This document shows, in pieces, positions 28,283 to 37,232 of a stretch of DNA of 64,000 bases. The position numbers and the translations under genes were made by a program. Below the pieces are notes generated by a model. That model saw only the letters and a program-made list of their open reading frames with translations. It was not told where the DNA came from and did not search any database. This stretch comes from [Clostridium] aerotolerans DSM 5434 (GTDB lineage Bacteria > Bacillota > Clostridia > Lachnospirales > Lachnospiraceae): the NCBI RefSeq assembly GCF_000687555.1, contig NZ_JHWJ01000003.1:248001-312000 (forward strand). The letters run 5' to 3'. Numbering within the stretch: the stretch's first letter is position 1; every line of letters starts with the position of its first letter.

Positions 28283-29638
28283 TTATCGTTTATTTCTTAA
28301 AAAATCTGGTATGTTGATCTGAACTTCTTTGTTCACAGTTGGACGGTAAGGTTGTCCATTGCCCTGGGAAGCTCCCTGTGGGTTGTTCTGTGGGTTGCTG
28401 TTCTGTGGCTGGTAGTTTGGCTTCTGATAATTATTGCCTGCATAGTTCTGGTTGCCATAATTCCCATTACCATTCTGGTAGTTCTGGTTGTTGTTATAAT
28501 TAGGAGCAGTATAATTGCTGTTATTATTATTGTTATAATTCTGGTTGAAGTTCGGATTAAATCCTGGATTTGCTGCTGTAGCTGCTGCTTCCTGGTTGCC
28601 AGTTCCGCTCTGAGGTGCTGCTGTCTTTGGCTGTTTAAAGTTTGGGTTGGAGAAATTCGTCATAACCTTGGATACCGGTGTTTCTGACTGCATATCAAGA
28701 CCGGTTGCAATCACAGTGATGCTTGCCTCATCCTGAGCGTTCTCATCATACATAGCACCAAAGATAATATTGGCATCATCTCCTGCCATCTCCTGAACGT
28801 AGCTGGCTGCTTCGTTTGCCTCAATCAGGCTGATATCACCGGAAATGTTAATGATTACATGGGAAGCACCTTCAATGGTTGTCTCAAGCAGAGGGCTTGA
28901 TACAGCCTGCTTCACTGCTTCTAAGGCCTTCTCATCACCCTTAGCACGTCCAATACCGATATGGGCAATACCCTTGTCTGTCATAACGGTCTGAACATCT
29001 GCAAAGTCTAAGTTAATAAGTCCTGGTACGTTGATTAAGTCAGTAATACCCTGTACTGCCTGCTGAAGAACCTCATCAGCCTTTTTTAATGCATCCGGCA
29101 TAGTTGTGCGTCTGTCCACGATTTCAAGAAGGCGGTCGTTTGGAATTACAATTAAGGTATCAACGCTTTCCTTTAAGCGTTCAATACCGTTAATAGCATT
29201 GCTCATACGGGTTCTTGCTTCGAAACGGAAAGGCTTTGTAACAACGCCGACCGTAAGAATGCCCATGTCTTTTGCGATCTTTGCAACAACAGGAGCTGCA
29301 CCGGTTCCGGTTCCGCCTCCCATACCGCAGGTAACGAATACCATATCAGCGCCCTTCATGGCCTGAGCCAGCTCGTCCGCATTCTCTTCCGCTGCCTTCT
29401 CACCCATCTCCGGCTTTGCACCTGCACCAAGTCCCTTGGTCAGTTTTTCTCCGATCTGCATAGCTGTTGGTGCCTTACAAAACTGTAACGCCTGCTTGTC
29501 CGTGTTGATGCCAAGAAATTCCACACCAGCGATATTCTCTTCGATCATGCGGTTCACCGCATTGTTTCCGGCACCGCCTACTCCGATAACCAGAATTCTT
29601 GCGGCATTGTCCGCCTCATTTATCTTAATCTCTAACAA
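28283..29638 (-). CDS. ftsZ: Cell division protein FtsZ
   Basis: A 451-residue tubulin-like GTPase that forms the division ring. The GTP loop [10 protein letters not shown], the T7 loop [11 protein letters not shown] and N-terminal [13 protein letters not shown] are intact. The folded core ends near residue 320. After it comes a long linker (about 340-435) rich in Asn, Gln, Tyr and Pro, then the C-terminal peptide [11 protein letters not shown] that binds FtsA, SepF or ZipA-like partners. No ftsA lies in this cluster. AAAGGAGG precedes the ATG, and it has its own promoter. The linker is unusually long for a Firmicute and very low in complexity. Confidence 0.97.
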   Translation of the reverse strand: MLEIKINEADNAARILVIGVGGAGNNAVNRMIEENIAGVEFLGINTDKQALQFCKAPTAMQIGEKLTKGLGAGAKPEMGEKAAEENADELAQAMKGADMVFVTCGMGGGTGTGAAPVVAKIAKDMGILTVGVVTKPFRFEARTRMSNAINGIERLKESVDTLIVIPNDRLLEIVDRRTTMPDALKKADEVLQQAVQGITDLINVPGLINLDFADVQTVMTDKGIAHIGIGRAKGDEKALEAVKQAVSSPLLETTIEGASHVIINISGDISLIEANEAASYVQEMAGDDANIIFGAMYDENAQDEASITVIATGLDMQSETPVSKVMTNFSNPNFKQPKTAAPQSGTGNQEAAATAANPGFNPNFNQNYNNNNNSNYTAPNYNNNQNYQNGNGNYGNQNYAGNNYQKPNYQPQNSNPQNNPQGASQGNGQPYRPTVNKEVQINIPDFLRNKR

Positions 29639-29689
29639 GATTATATCCTCCTTTAACCATAAACAGCTTACTATATAAACCTAATTAAT

Positions 29690-29718
29690 ATAATATTTGA
29701 TTTTTACAAAAATATCAA
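29690..29718 (-). promoter_or_regulatory. Promoter of ftsZ
   Basis: Minus strand TTGATA (29713-29718) and TATTAT (29690-29695), spaced 17 bases, about 52 bases upstream of the ftsZ start. Confidence 0.6.
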
Positions 29719-29756
29719 CTATTTTTTGAACAAAATTGCTTGCAAATTATGTAAAT

Positions 29757-30485
29757 TCATTTATCCTTTACAAATCGATAAGATGTGACAGTTTCCGCCT
29801 CATCGTAAGTGTCCAGATATAATGTTCCCTTAAGCCCCTTTAAAACTGGCAGCTGATCATTCAACTCGGAGATCTTTCCATTCATCTGGTCATTGCTTCC
29901 AAGAAAGACCTTGATCCCTTCCATCATAAGGGTGGCATCCCCTCTGGTGTCATATTGAATCTGATCTACTGATATCCCATGAGTGGATAACAGCTGAGTC
30001 AGGGTCAGTATTTCATTAAATATCCTGCCATTTTCCACAGGAAGGGGCTGGTGCAGGGCAATATGCCCATACTTAAGCCCGACGATCTTCGGAATCCCAG
30101 GCAGTTCCCCGCTGGAGCTTTCCACGATGATCCCGTCCTTATCAAAATACATATAGCTTCCCATATAAGAAATATAGCCCACTACAGTTTTTTCATAGAT
30201 GATGACCTCGACCTTGACCGGGCTATGGAATACGATTTTATAGTCTTCTACAAACGGAATCTGTTCGTGTTTCTGAAAGCGGTCCTTGTAGAAACAATAA
30301 ATCGCATTCCGGTCCCAGCTGCCCTTGAAAATAAGGTTTACAATCTGCTCGGAAGTATATTTTTTATTGCCGGTCACCTTAATCTCTTTGATTTGAAAGG
30401 ATAAAAAGGCAATGGCAACCAACAAGATCACTGCCACGGCAATTCCAACTTTAATTTTTCCTCTGCTGCTTTTTAAATATCTCAT
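29757..30485 (-). CDS. ftsQ: Cell division protein FtsQ/DivIB
   Basis: A 242-residue bitopic membrane protein of the divisome. One N-terminal helix (about 13-30) is followed by a POTRA domain (FQIKEIKVTGNKKYTSEQI) and the FtsQ domain. The start overlaps the murA stop by 4 bases. It binds FtsL and FtsB outside the membrane; an ftsL gene is 9 kb upstream in this cluster. Confidence 0.9.
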   Translation of the reverse strand: MRYLKSSRGKIKVGIAVAVILLVAIAFLSFQIKEIKVTGNKKYTSEQIVNLIFKGSWDRNAIYCFYKDRFQKHEQIPFVEDYKIVFHSPVKVEVIIYEKTVVGYISYMGSYMYFDKDGIIVESSSGELPGIPKIVGLKYGHIALHQPLPVENGRIFNEILTLTQLLSTHGISVDQIQYDTRGDATLMMEGIKVFLGSNDQMNGKISELNDQLPVLKGLKGTLYLDTYDEAETVTSYRFVKDK

Positions 30486-31732
30486 TCCATCCCTCTGATT
30501 ACCGCACCAAGACTACTAAGATCCCGGCAGATGTCTTCGTATCCCCGTTCAATATGGTAGCATTCGTGAATTTCCGTGACGCCTTCGCATGCCAGACCTG
30601 CCACCACCAGTGCCGCACCGCCTCTTAAGTCGGGGGCTGTTACCCGGTTTCCTGACAGGGGATAAAGACCATGTACAATGGCACGCTTGCCATCTATCAT
30701 AATATCTGCTCCCAGTTTCCTTAGCTCTTTGGCAGTGGCAAACCGCCCTTCAAAAATAGTTTCCATAAGTCTTCCGGTCCCATGTCCAGATGCCATCACT
30801 GCCATGATCTGAGACTGAAGATCCGTGGGAAATCCAGGATAGGGTGAAGTCACTACGTCCATACAGTCAGGGCGTCCCTTCATGTACACCTCTAATCCGT
30901 CACGGTAGGTTTTAAGCTCTGCGCCCATGCGTTCTGCAAGTGTGGTAGCCGCAGATAATTCCTCTGGCCGGATTCCCTTGATAAAGATGTTCCCTTCTGC
31001 GGCCATAACTGCCGCTAAGTAAGTTCCTGCTACGATCCGGTCTCCTGCTACGATAAATTCAGAATCGTGGAGACTTTTTACACCCATGACCGTCAGCTTT
31101 GAGGTTCCGGCTCCTTCAATCTTCGCACCCATATTGTTTAAAAATTCACAAAGAGTGGTAATCTCCGGCTCTTTCGCCGCACCCCGGATTACAGTGGTTC
31201 CTTTGGCAAACACAGAAGCCAGCAGTGCATTCTCTGTTGCTCCCACACTGGGAAACCTGAATTCTATATCAGCACCTGTCAGTGTTCTTGCAGATACAAT
31301 AAGCTTTTCGGCCTTCTCCTCAACCACTGCTCCAAGTCTCTGAAATGCATACAAATGAAGATCAATCGGCCTCTGTCCAATGGAACAGCCTCCAGGAAAA
31401 CTTGTAACTGCAAGACCTGTTCTCCCAAGAAGGGGGCCGGACAAAATAATGGACGACCGCATGCTCTTTATATATTCTTCCGGAATCTCTGCCTGAGTAA
31501 TTGTTGATGCGTTTACGATCAGTGTAGTGCCGTCCAAGCGGCAATCACAGCCAATACGCTGAAGTATCCCCAGCATACAGAACACATCCTGTATCCTGGG
31601 GACGTTATGAATCACTGTTGTACCTTTATGGAGAACCGCCGCTGCCATCATGGGCAGAACAGCATTTTTGGAACCCTGAATCTTTATCTCACCTTTTAAG
31701 GATCGTAACCCCTGGACCTGTATGACTGACAA
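30482..31732 (-). CDS. murA: UDP-N-acetylglucosamine 1-carboxyvinyltransferase
   Basis: A 416-residue EPSP-synthase-fold enzyme for the first committed step of peptidoglycan synthesis. GSKNAVLPMMAA near the N-terminus holds the UDP-GlcNAc-binding Lys and Asn. I set the start at the TTG at 31732 because GGGAGGTACCGG precedes it; the ATG 15 bases upstream has no ribosome site. The usual PEP-binding Cys position is not clear here: around residue 115 the loop reads LGRTGLAVTSFPGGCSIG, which fits a Cys variant of the PGGCxxG loop. Overlap with ftsQ is 4 bases. Confidence 0.92.
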   Translation of the reverse strand: MSVIQVQGLRSLKGEIKIQGSKNAVLPMMAAAVLHKGTTVIHNVPRIQDVFCMLGILQRIGCDCRLDGTTLIVNASTITQAEIPEEYIKSMRSSIILSGPLLGRTGLAVTSFPGGCSIGQRPIDLHLYAFQRLGAVVEEKAEKLIVSARTLTGADIEFRFPSVGATENALLASVFAKGTTVIRGAAKEPEITTLCEFLNNMGAKIEGAGTSKLTVMGVKSLHDSEFIVAGDRIVAGTYLAAVMAAEGNIFIKGIRPEELSAATTLAERMGAELKTYRDGLEVYMKGRPDCMDVVTSPYPGFPTDLQSQIMAVMASGHGTGRLMETIFEGRFATAKELRKLGADIMIDGKRAIVHGLYPLSGNRVTAPDLRGGAALVVAGLACEGVTEIHECYHIERGYEDICRDLSSLGAVIRGME

Positions 31733-31800
31733 TCCGGTACCTCCCATGGCTTCTTATATACTATCCTATGTTAAAAGTGAGAGAATGGTATCAAATTTTA

Positions 31801-32952
31801 TCATTTTTCCAGTTTTATCTGGTTGGAAACACTTAAGACCATACCCATTTCCATCATAAGAAACATGACCGAGGTACCCCCGTAACTGATAAATGGCAGG
31901 GTAATACCGGTATTTGGTATGGTATTGGTAACTACTGCAATGTTAAGGATAACCTGTATGGCAATATGTCCCATGACTCCAACCACAAGAAGGGCACCAA
32001 ACAGATCCGGCGCATTGTCTGCAATCAGCATGAAACGGTATATCATGAAGAGAAAAATGAGAATGACTGATACCGCTCCAAAAAGCCCCAGCTCTTCGCA
32101 GATAATGGAAAAAATCATATCATTTTGCGCCTCAGGCACAAATCCCATCTTCTGTATGCTCTCTCCAAGGCCTCTTCCTACAAGGCCACCGGAACCAATG
32201 GCATATAAGCCCTGTAATACCTGATATCCACCGGTAGACGGGTATGCCTCCGGCTCCAGCCATACTAAGATACGGCCCAGCTGATAATCATGCAGTATGT
32301 TCATTTTTTGAAGAACGGTAGCCACAGGCCCTGCAAAAGCCAGAAGTGCTACTCCACCTAAACCACAGGCAAAAAACGGCCATTTCTTTTTACATGCAAC
32401 AAACAGCATGACAAAAGCAATTCCCATAATAATAATTCCGGAGCTTAAGTTATTTGCGGCAACGATACCAGCAATAGGAATGGTCGTAATGATAACCAGA
32501 ATGACTCCATTTCTTGTATTGATATTTTTACCCATCTGTACAATCATGAGAGCCAGCATTACAATCAAAGCGATTTTTACAAACTCTGTAGGCTGAAAGG
32601 AAAGAGAGCCGACTCCAAGCCATCTCTTTTTTCCGTTTGCCTCAATACCTACAAGAGAAACTGCAATCATAAGTATGTAGGAAAGCACATAAGCAAATAC
32701 TGCAAACTTTCCATACCAGTGATAATCCATTCTGGATATAATGATCATAATTACAAAGCCACCAAGTGCGATCTTTGCCTGCTTCATCATAAAAAAAGCC
32801 GCATTATTAAATTTAAGCTGAGCAGCGTAAGAACTGGAGCTGTATATCATGACAAGTCCAAAGACTGTCAGGAATATCACGGTAAACAAAAGGCTGTAAT
32901 CGTAAAAACGGCGTGGTTTATTCTTTTTCTTCACTGGCCTTTTTTCTGCCAT
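31801..32952 (-). CDS. FtsW/SpoVE/RodA-family SEDS protein
   Basis: A 383-residue polytopic protein with about ten helices, a SEDS-family peptidoglycan glycosyltransferase. Conserved LVGRGLGESIQKMGFVPEAQNDMIF and the FISYGGTS motif near the C-terminus are diagnostic. Its place between murD and murA is the ftsW/spoVE position. The ATG at 32952 has GAGGAGG upstream; a TTG 18 bases earlier overlaps that site. Which of FtsW and SpoVE it is cannot be decided from sequence alone. It works with the class B PBPs encoded upstream. Confidence 0.92.
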   Translation of the reverse strand: MAEKRPVKKKNKPRRFYDYSLLFTVIFLTVFGLVMIYSSSSYAAQLKFNNAAFFMMKQAKIALGGFVIMIIISRMDYHWYGKFAVFAYVLSYILMIAVSLVGIEANGKKRWLGVGSLSFQPTEFVKIALIVMLALMIVQMGKNINTRNGVILVIITTIPIAGIVAANNLSSGIIIMGIAFVMLFVACKKKWPFFACGLGGVALLAFAGPVATVLQKMNILHDYQLGRILVWLEPEAYPSTGGYQVLQGLYAIGSGGLVGRGLGESIQKMGFVPEAQNDMIFSIICEELGLFGAVSVILIFLFMIYRFMLIADNAPDLFGALLVVGVMGHIAIQVILNIAVVTNTIPNTGITLPFISYGGTSVMFLMMEMGMVLSVSNQIKLEK

Positions 32953-32994
32953 ATCATTCCTCCTCGCCAACCATACTTCTATGCAGAAATAACC

Positions 32995-34341
32995 TTACAG
33001 ATTGCGGACGCATTCTTTAAAGATTTCGCCGCGTTCCTCATAGCATTTGAACATGCCCCAGCTGGCACATGCCGGAGAGAGAAGTACATAATCTCCGTTA
33101 TTGGCATAGGAAGCACAGACACTGACAGCTTCCTGCATATCCTCCGCATACATCACATTGGTAAAGCCATGTCTTGCGGCACATTCGGCAATTTTTTCCC
33201 TGGTCTGTCCAAGCAGAACCATATATCTTACCTTACCGTCAAAGGACTCGATCCATTCATCATACTCCGACTGCTTATCGTACCCTCCTGCAATGAGAAT
33301 GGTAGGACCAGGCATAGCCTTAACCGCCTGAATGGCTGCATCCGGGTTGGTTCCCTTGGAATCGTTGTAATATTTAACTCCTGACTTCTCTGCCACATAT
33401 TCAATTCTATGCTCCACTGCCTTAAACTCACAGACTGCCTTTTTAATCACTTCCATGGGAACCTTTGCTTCTACAGCCATGGCAATAGCTGCCATAACAT
33501 TCTCATGATTATGACGTCCAAGAAGCTTTAATTCATGAACGGAAATGATATCTTCCCGCACACCTTCATGATTGCGGATAATCATGTCCCCATCAAGGCA
33601 ATACCCTTCGTTTAAGGCTTCCCGGCTGCTGAAAAATACAACCTTTGATTTTAAGGTACTACCAAACTCTCTTAAAACCGGGTCATCATAATTTAAAACG
33701 CAAGCATCCTCTGCTCCCTGGTTTTTTGTAATGCTTTCCTTTACTTTTATGTAACAATCCATTGTTTTATGACGATTTAAGTGATCCGGAGTAATATTAA
33801 GAATTGCACTGACATGGGGCTTAAAGTCTGTTATCGTCTCTAACTGAAAGCTGCTGATCTCTGCTACGGTCACAGAATCTTCCGTTGTTTTCAGCGCCTC
33901 CTCTGTATAAGGAATTCCAATGTTCCCTACCACAAAAACGTGATCATAAAAAGCCTTCATGATCTCCCCGGTGAGAGCCGTTGTGGTGGTCTTTCCATTG
34001 GTCCCGGTGATAGCAAGGAGCTTACCTCTGGCATGATGGTATGCCAGCTGAATCTCACTCCAGATTGGGATATTCTCCTCATTTAGAATCGCTACAAAAG
34101 GAGCCTCCAGAGAAATACCAGGACTGATGACACAAAGATCAATTCCCTTTAAATCTTCCTTTTTTAATTCTCCCAGCAAAACGGAGAAGGTTCCCTCTCC
34201 CTCAAACTGTTGTGACAGCTCATCCTTATTTAAGGCATCATTGCTGTCATAAAGTACAACTTCATCACCCGTTTTTAAAATCATCCTGGAGGCGGCGATA
34301 CCACTTTTCCCACTACCGGCTACTAAAATTTTCTGACTCAT
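32995..34341 (-). CDS. murD: UDP-N-acetylmuramoylalanine--D-glutamate ligase
   Basis: A 448-residue Mur ligase adding D-Glu to UDP-MurNAc-Ala in the cytosol. The ATP loop is AITGTNGKTTTTAL near residue 117, the middle domain HxxxxDxH is VSAILNITPDHLNRH, and the late GTNPDAA holds another nucleotide contact. GGAG precedes the ATG. It follows mraY by 12 bases. Confidence 0.96.
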   Translation of the reverse strand: MSQKILVAGSGKSGIAASRMILKTGDEVVLYDSNDALNKDELSQQFEGEGTFSVLLGELKKEDLKGIDLCVISPGISLEAPFVAILNEENIPIWSEIQLAYHHARGKLLAITGTNGKTTTTALTGEIMKAFYDHVFVVGNIGIPYTEEALKTTEDSVTVAEISSFQLETITDFKPHVSAILNITPDHLNRHKTMDCYIKVKESITKNQGAEDACVLNYDDPVLREFGSTLKSKVVFFSSREALNEGYCLDGDMIIRNHEGVREDIISVHELKLLGRHNHENVMAAIAMAVEAKVPMEVIKKAVCEFKAVEHRIEYVAEKSGVKYYNDSKGTNPDAAIQAVKAMPGPTILIAGGYDKQSEYDEWIESFDGKVRYMVLLGQTREKIAECAARHGFTNVMYAEDMQEAVSVCASYANNGDYVLLSPACASWGMFKCYEERGEIFKECVRNL

Positions 34342-34353
34342 ATGGTTTTTCTC

Positions 34354-35322
34354 CTATAATCCAAGGTATGCAAGCAGGCAAAGAACCGCTGTTATAATAG
34401 AAAATATAGCTACCACCCGTGTCTCCGACCAGCCACAAAGCTCAAAATGGTGATGGATGGGAGCCATCTTAAAAAATCTTTTACCGCCTGTTTTTTTAAA
34501 GTATGCTATCTGAATGATGTCCGATAAAACTTCTAACAAATAAATAAATCCGATGATAGCTATAAAAACCGGAATCTGCATCATAAATGCACTGGAAGCA
34601 ACAAAGCCGCCAAGCGCAAGGGAGCCGGTATCTCCCATAAACACTTTGGCCGGATAGACATTAAAAAGTAAAAATCCCAAAAGACTTCCGACTACAGCTC
34701 CAGTAATAGGGCTGATACCAGTCTTTTCTCCAATGGCTACCACAGTAAGGAAAGTGGCTACCAATATGGTGACACTGGTGCATAACCCATCTAAACCATC
34801 GGTAAAATTAACGCCGTTATCTGTCCCTATTACAATGAAAAACACAGCAGGCACAAAGAATATACCAAGATTTAGATATAGCCCTTTATCAAAACCTCCT
34901 GTAAAAGGGATCAACATTCCTGTGCCCACATCATTTGAATGAACCAGATAATAGGCAAAAACTCCTGTGATGATTAACTGCCCTATTATTTTCTGAAAAG
35001 GTTTAAGGCCTTCAGATCGCTTCAGCACTATCTTGATATAATCATCAAGAAATCCAACGATTCCAAAACCAACAGTCATAAAAAGCACAGGAAGAATCTT
35101 CGGATAATCCTTGATATAAAACAAGGACGTAATGATGACGCTGGTCAGAATAATGAGGCCGCCCATGGTGGGAGTCCCCTGTTTTTTCAAATGGCTTTCA
35201 GGACCTTCCTTACGGACCTCTTGGCCAAATTTTAGTCTGTGTAAAAATGGAATTACTATGGGACACAGCATGGCGCTGATGGCAAAAGCTATGATGATTG
35301 CCAGAATCGTTTCGTTAATCAT
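34354..35322 (-). CDS. mraY: Phospho-N-acetylmuramoyl-pentapeptide-transferase
   Basis: A 322-residue membrane enzyme with about ten helices making lipid I. Signature parts are GTPTMGGL, DDYIK near residue 92, FTDGLDGLC and the MAPIHHHFELCGWSE loop. ATG 35322 follows GAGGTG. No murE or murF lies before it, unlike B. subtilis. Confidence 0.96.
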   Translation of the reverse strand: MINETILAIIIAFAISAMLCPIVIPFLHRLKFGQEVRKEGPESHLKKQGTPTMGGLIILTSVIITSLFYIKDYPKILPVLFMTVGFGIVGFLDDYIKIVLKRSEGLKPFQKIIGQLIITGVFAYYLVHSNDVGTGMLIPFTGGFDKGLYLNLGIFFVPAVFFIVIGTDNGVNFTDGLDGLCTSVTILVATFLTVVAIGEKTGISPITGAVVGSLLGFLLFNVYPAKVFMGDTGSLALGGFVASSAFMMQIPVFIAIIGFIYLLEVLSDIIQIAYFKKTGGKRFFKMAPIHHHFELCGWSETRVVAIFSIITAVLCLLAYLGL

Positions 35323-35397
35323 GTCACACCTCAATATTTTATGTATTCGTATATCAAAAGTACACAGTAAGTAGTATACGTCTTTTTTTCCGAATAA

Positions 35398-37158
35398 TCA
35401 ACCACTGATTCGAAACGTAGAAACAGTTTTTTCCTCTGTTGGCTCTATTCCCATATAAGGAAGAATATTCTTAAAAATATCTGCGATTACCGGTGCCGCA
35501 ATGGTTCCTCCATAATAAATCCCCTGAGGTTCATCAATGGTAATAAGTGCAATTACCTCTGGATCATTAGCCGGCGCAAAGCCTACAAAAGAAGAAATAT
35601 ATTTCTTTAAGCTTCTTGGAAGCTTTTCTGATGTAGCTGTTTTACCACCAACTCGATAGCCGTCGAGTTTTGCCTTTTTACCACTTCCTTCTGCTACTAC
35701 TTCTTCCAGGATATAACGCATGGTCTCACTGGTTTGTGCGGATACAATCCCCTCTTTCATCGGATAGGTAAAAGTATGAGAGGACTCTCCGTCAGCAGTG
35801 GTTGCTTTCACACCAAAGTGAGGGGTTATGCGGTTTCCTCCGTTTACAATAGATGCTGCTGTTGTGATAAGCTGCAGTGGGGTTATCTGGAATGACTGGC
35901 CAAAGGACACGGTGGCAAGCTCTACCAGTCCCATATCCTGCTTTCTATGCATGATGGTAGACGCCTCACCTGGTACGTCGATTCCTGTCTTTCCTTTTAA
36001 ACCGAACTGCTCAAAATACTTATAATAATTGTCCACACCAAGACGCTGTCCTACATCGATTAAAACCGGGTTGCAGGAGTTCATCATTCCCTGAAGAAAG
36101 GTTTCTGAACCATGACCGCCCACCTTATGGCACCGTATCTTACGATCTTCCACCACCCGAAATCCCGGGCAGGAGAAATGATCATCAAGCTTAACTACTC
36201 CAGACTCAAGACCTGCTGCTGCCGTTATGATTTTAAAGGTGGAACCCGGCTCATACGTATCATTGATGCAGGGATTTCTCCACATCTGATTTAACAGATC
36301 CTGCTTTTCCTTAGCTGAGGCAGGGATTTCTGTATTGGTATTTAAGGTAAATGGATCGTTAAGATTGAACTCCGGAACATTTACCATTGCCTTGATCTCC
36401 CCGTTTTTAGGGTTCATTACAATGATAGATACTTTCTTTGCTCCCTTTTTCTCCATGACCTGATAGGCAGCCTGTTCGCAATATTTCTGAATATTTACAT
36501 CCAGGCTGATCTGCAGTGTCTGACCGGAAATGGGTTCAATCCTGTCTTCTGCTGCATTTTCAATTTCAATTCCTGCCGCATCAGACATGGTGAGGATCTT
36601 TCCATTCATTCCTTTTAAATACTGCTCGTATTTTACTTCCAGTCCGATAATTCCCTGATTATCTCCGCCAGTAAAGCCTAATACCTTGGAAGCCATGGTA
36701 TCGTAGGGATAATAACGCTTATAATCCTCATCCACCTTTACTCCAGCCAGATGATACGTACGGATCTGATCTCCCAGGGCCTTGTCTACATTGGTCTTAA
36801 TAATTTCCCTTGAACTGTACTTTTCTACCTTCTTACGTATTTCAGCTTCCTCAATACCCAACTCCTTTGACAGGACCGCTACCACTTCATCCGGCTTTTT
36901 CACCTGATTATGAATGACCGAAATGGTACAAACCGTCCGATTGGTTGCGATGACGGTACCATTGGCATCAATGATATTTCCCCTGGCAGCCTTTATGGTC
37001 CTCTCGCGTTCATGGAGATCCTCAGCCATGGCGCTGTAATGTTCGGATTGGAAGATCATTAGAAAAATAAGCCGACCCATCAGTCCTGTCATGGCGAGAA
37101 ACAACAGGAAAAACAGGAGGGCTATTTTCTCTCTGTGATGTGTTTTGTTTGAATTCAT
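35398..37158 (-). CDS. Class B penicillin-binding protein, SpoVD-like, with a KTA third motif
   Basis: A 586-residue transpeptidase with a membrane helix (about 10-32), PBP dimerisation domain to about 220, and a transpeptidase domain. The catalytic Ser is in GSTFK (SxxK), the second motif is SCN, but the third reads GGKTATSEK, giving KTA instead of the canonical KTG. There is no PASTA domain. ATG 37158 follows GGTGGAG. The paralogue beside it (37233-39488) has a standard KTG. Its order behind the other PBP matches spoVD after pbpB. It may act in sporulation cortex synthesis. Confidence 0.9.
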   Translation of the reverse strand: MNSNKTHHREKIALLFFLLFLAMTGLMGRLIFLMIFQSEHYSAMAEDLHERERTIKAARGNIIDANGTVIATNRTVCTISVIHNQVKKPDEVVAVLSKELGIEEAEIRKKVEKYSSREIIKTNVDKALGDQIRTYHLAGVKVDEDYKRYYPYDTMASKVLGFTGGDNQGIIGLEVKYEQYLKGMNGKILTMSDAAGIEIENAAEDRIEPISGQTLQISLDVNIQKYCEQAAYQVMEKKGAKKVSIIVMNPKNGEIKAMVNVPEFNLNDPFTLNTNTEIPASAKEKQDLLNQMWRNPCINDTYEPGSTFKIITAAAGLESGVVKLDDHFSCPGFRVVEDRKIRCHKVGGHGSETFLQGMMNSCNPVLIDVGQRLGVDNYYKYFEQFGLKGKTGIDVPGEASTIMHRKQDMGLVELATVSFGQSFQITPLQLITTAASIVNGGNRITPHFGVKATTADGESSHTFTYPMKEGIVSAQTSETMRYILEEVVAEGSGKKAKLDGYRVGGKTATSEKLPRSLKKYISSFVGFAPANDPEVIALITIDEPQGIYYGGTIAAPVIADIFKNILPYMGIEPTEEKTVSTFRISG

Positions 37159-37232
37159 ATGCTGCTCCACCGTCATTATTGTTACAGTATATGAATATCT
37201 GACTTTTTTATGAGCCCTCTAAGTTTCTTTTC

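Noticed and set aside
32719-33384. 221-codon open frame on the plus strand
   Set aside because: It runs antisense to ftsW and murD, has no family pattern and no ribosome site; its length reflects codon use of the real genes.
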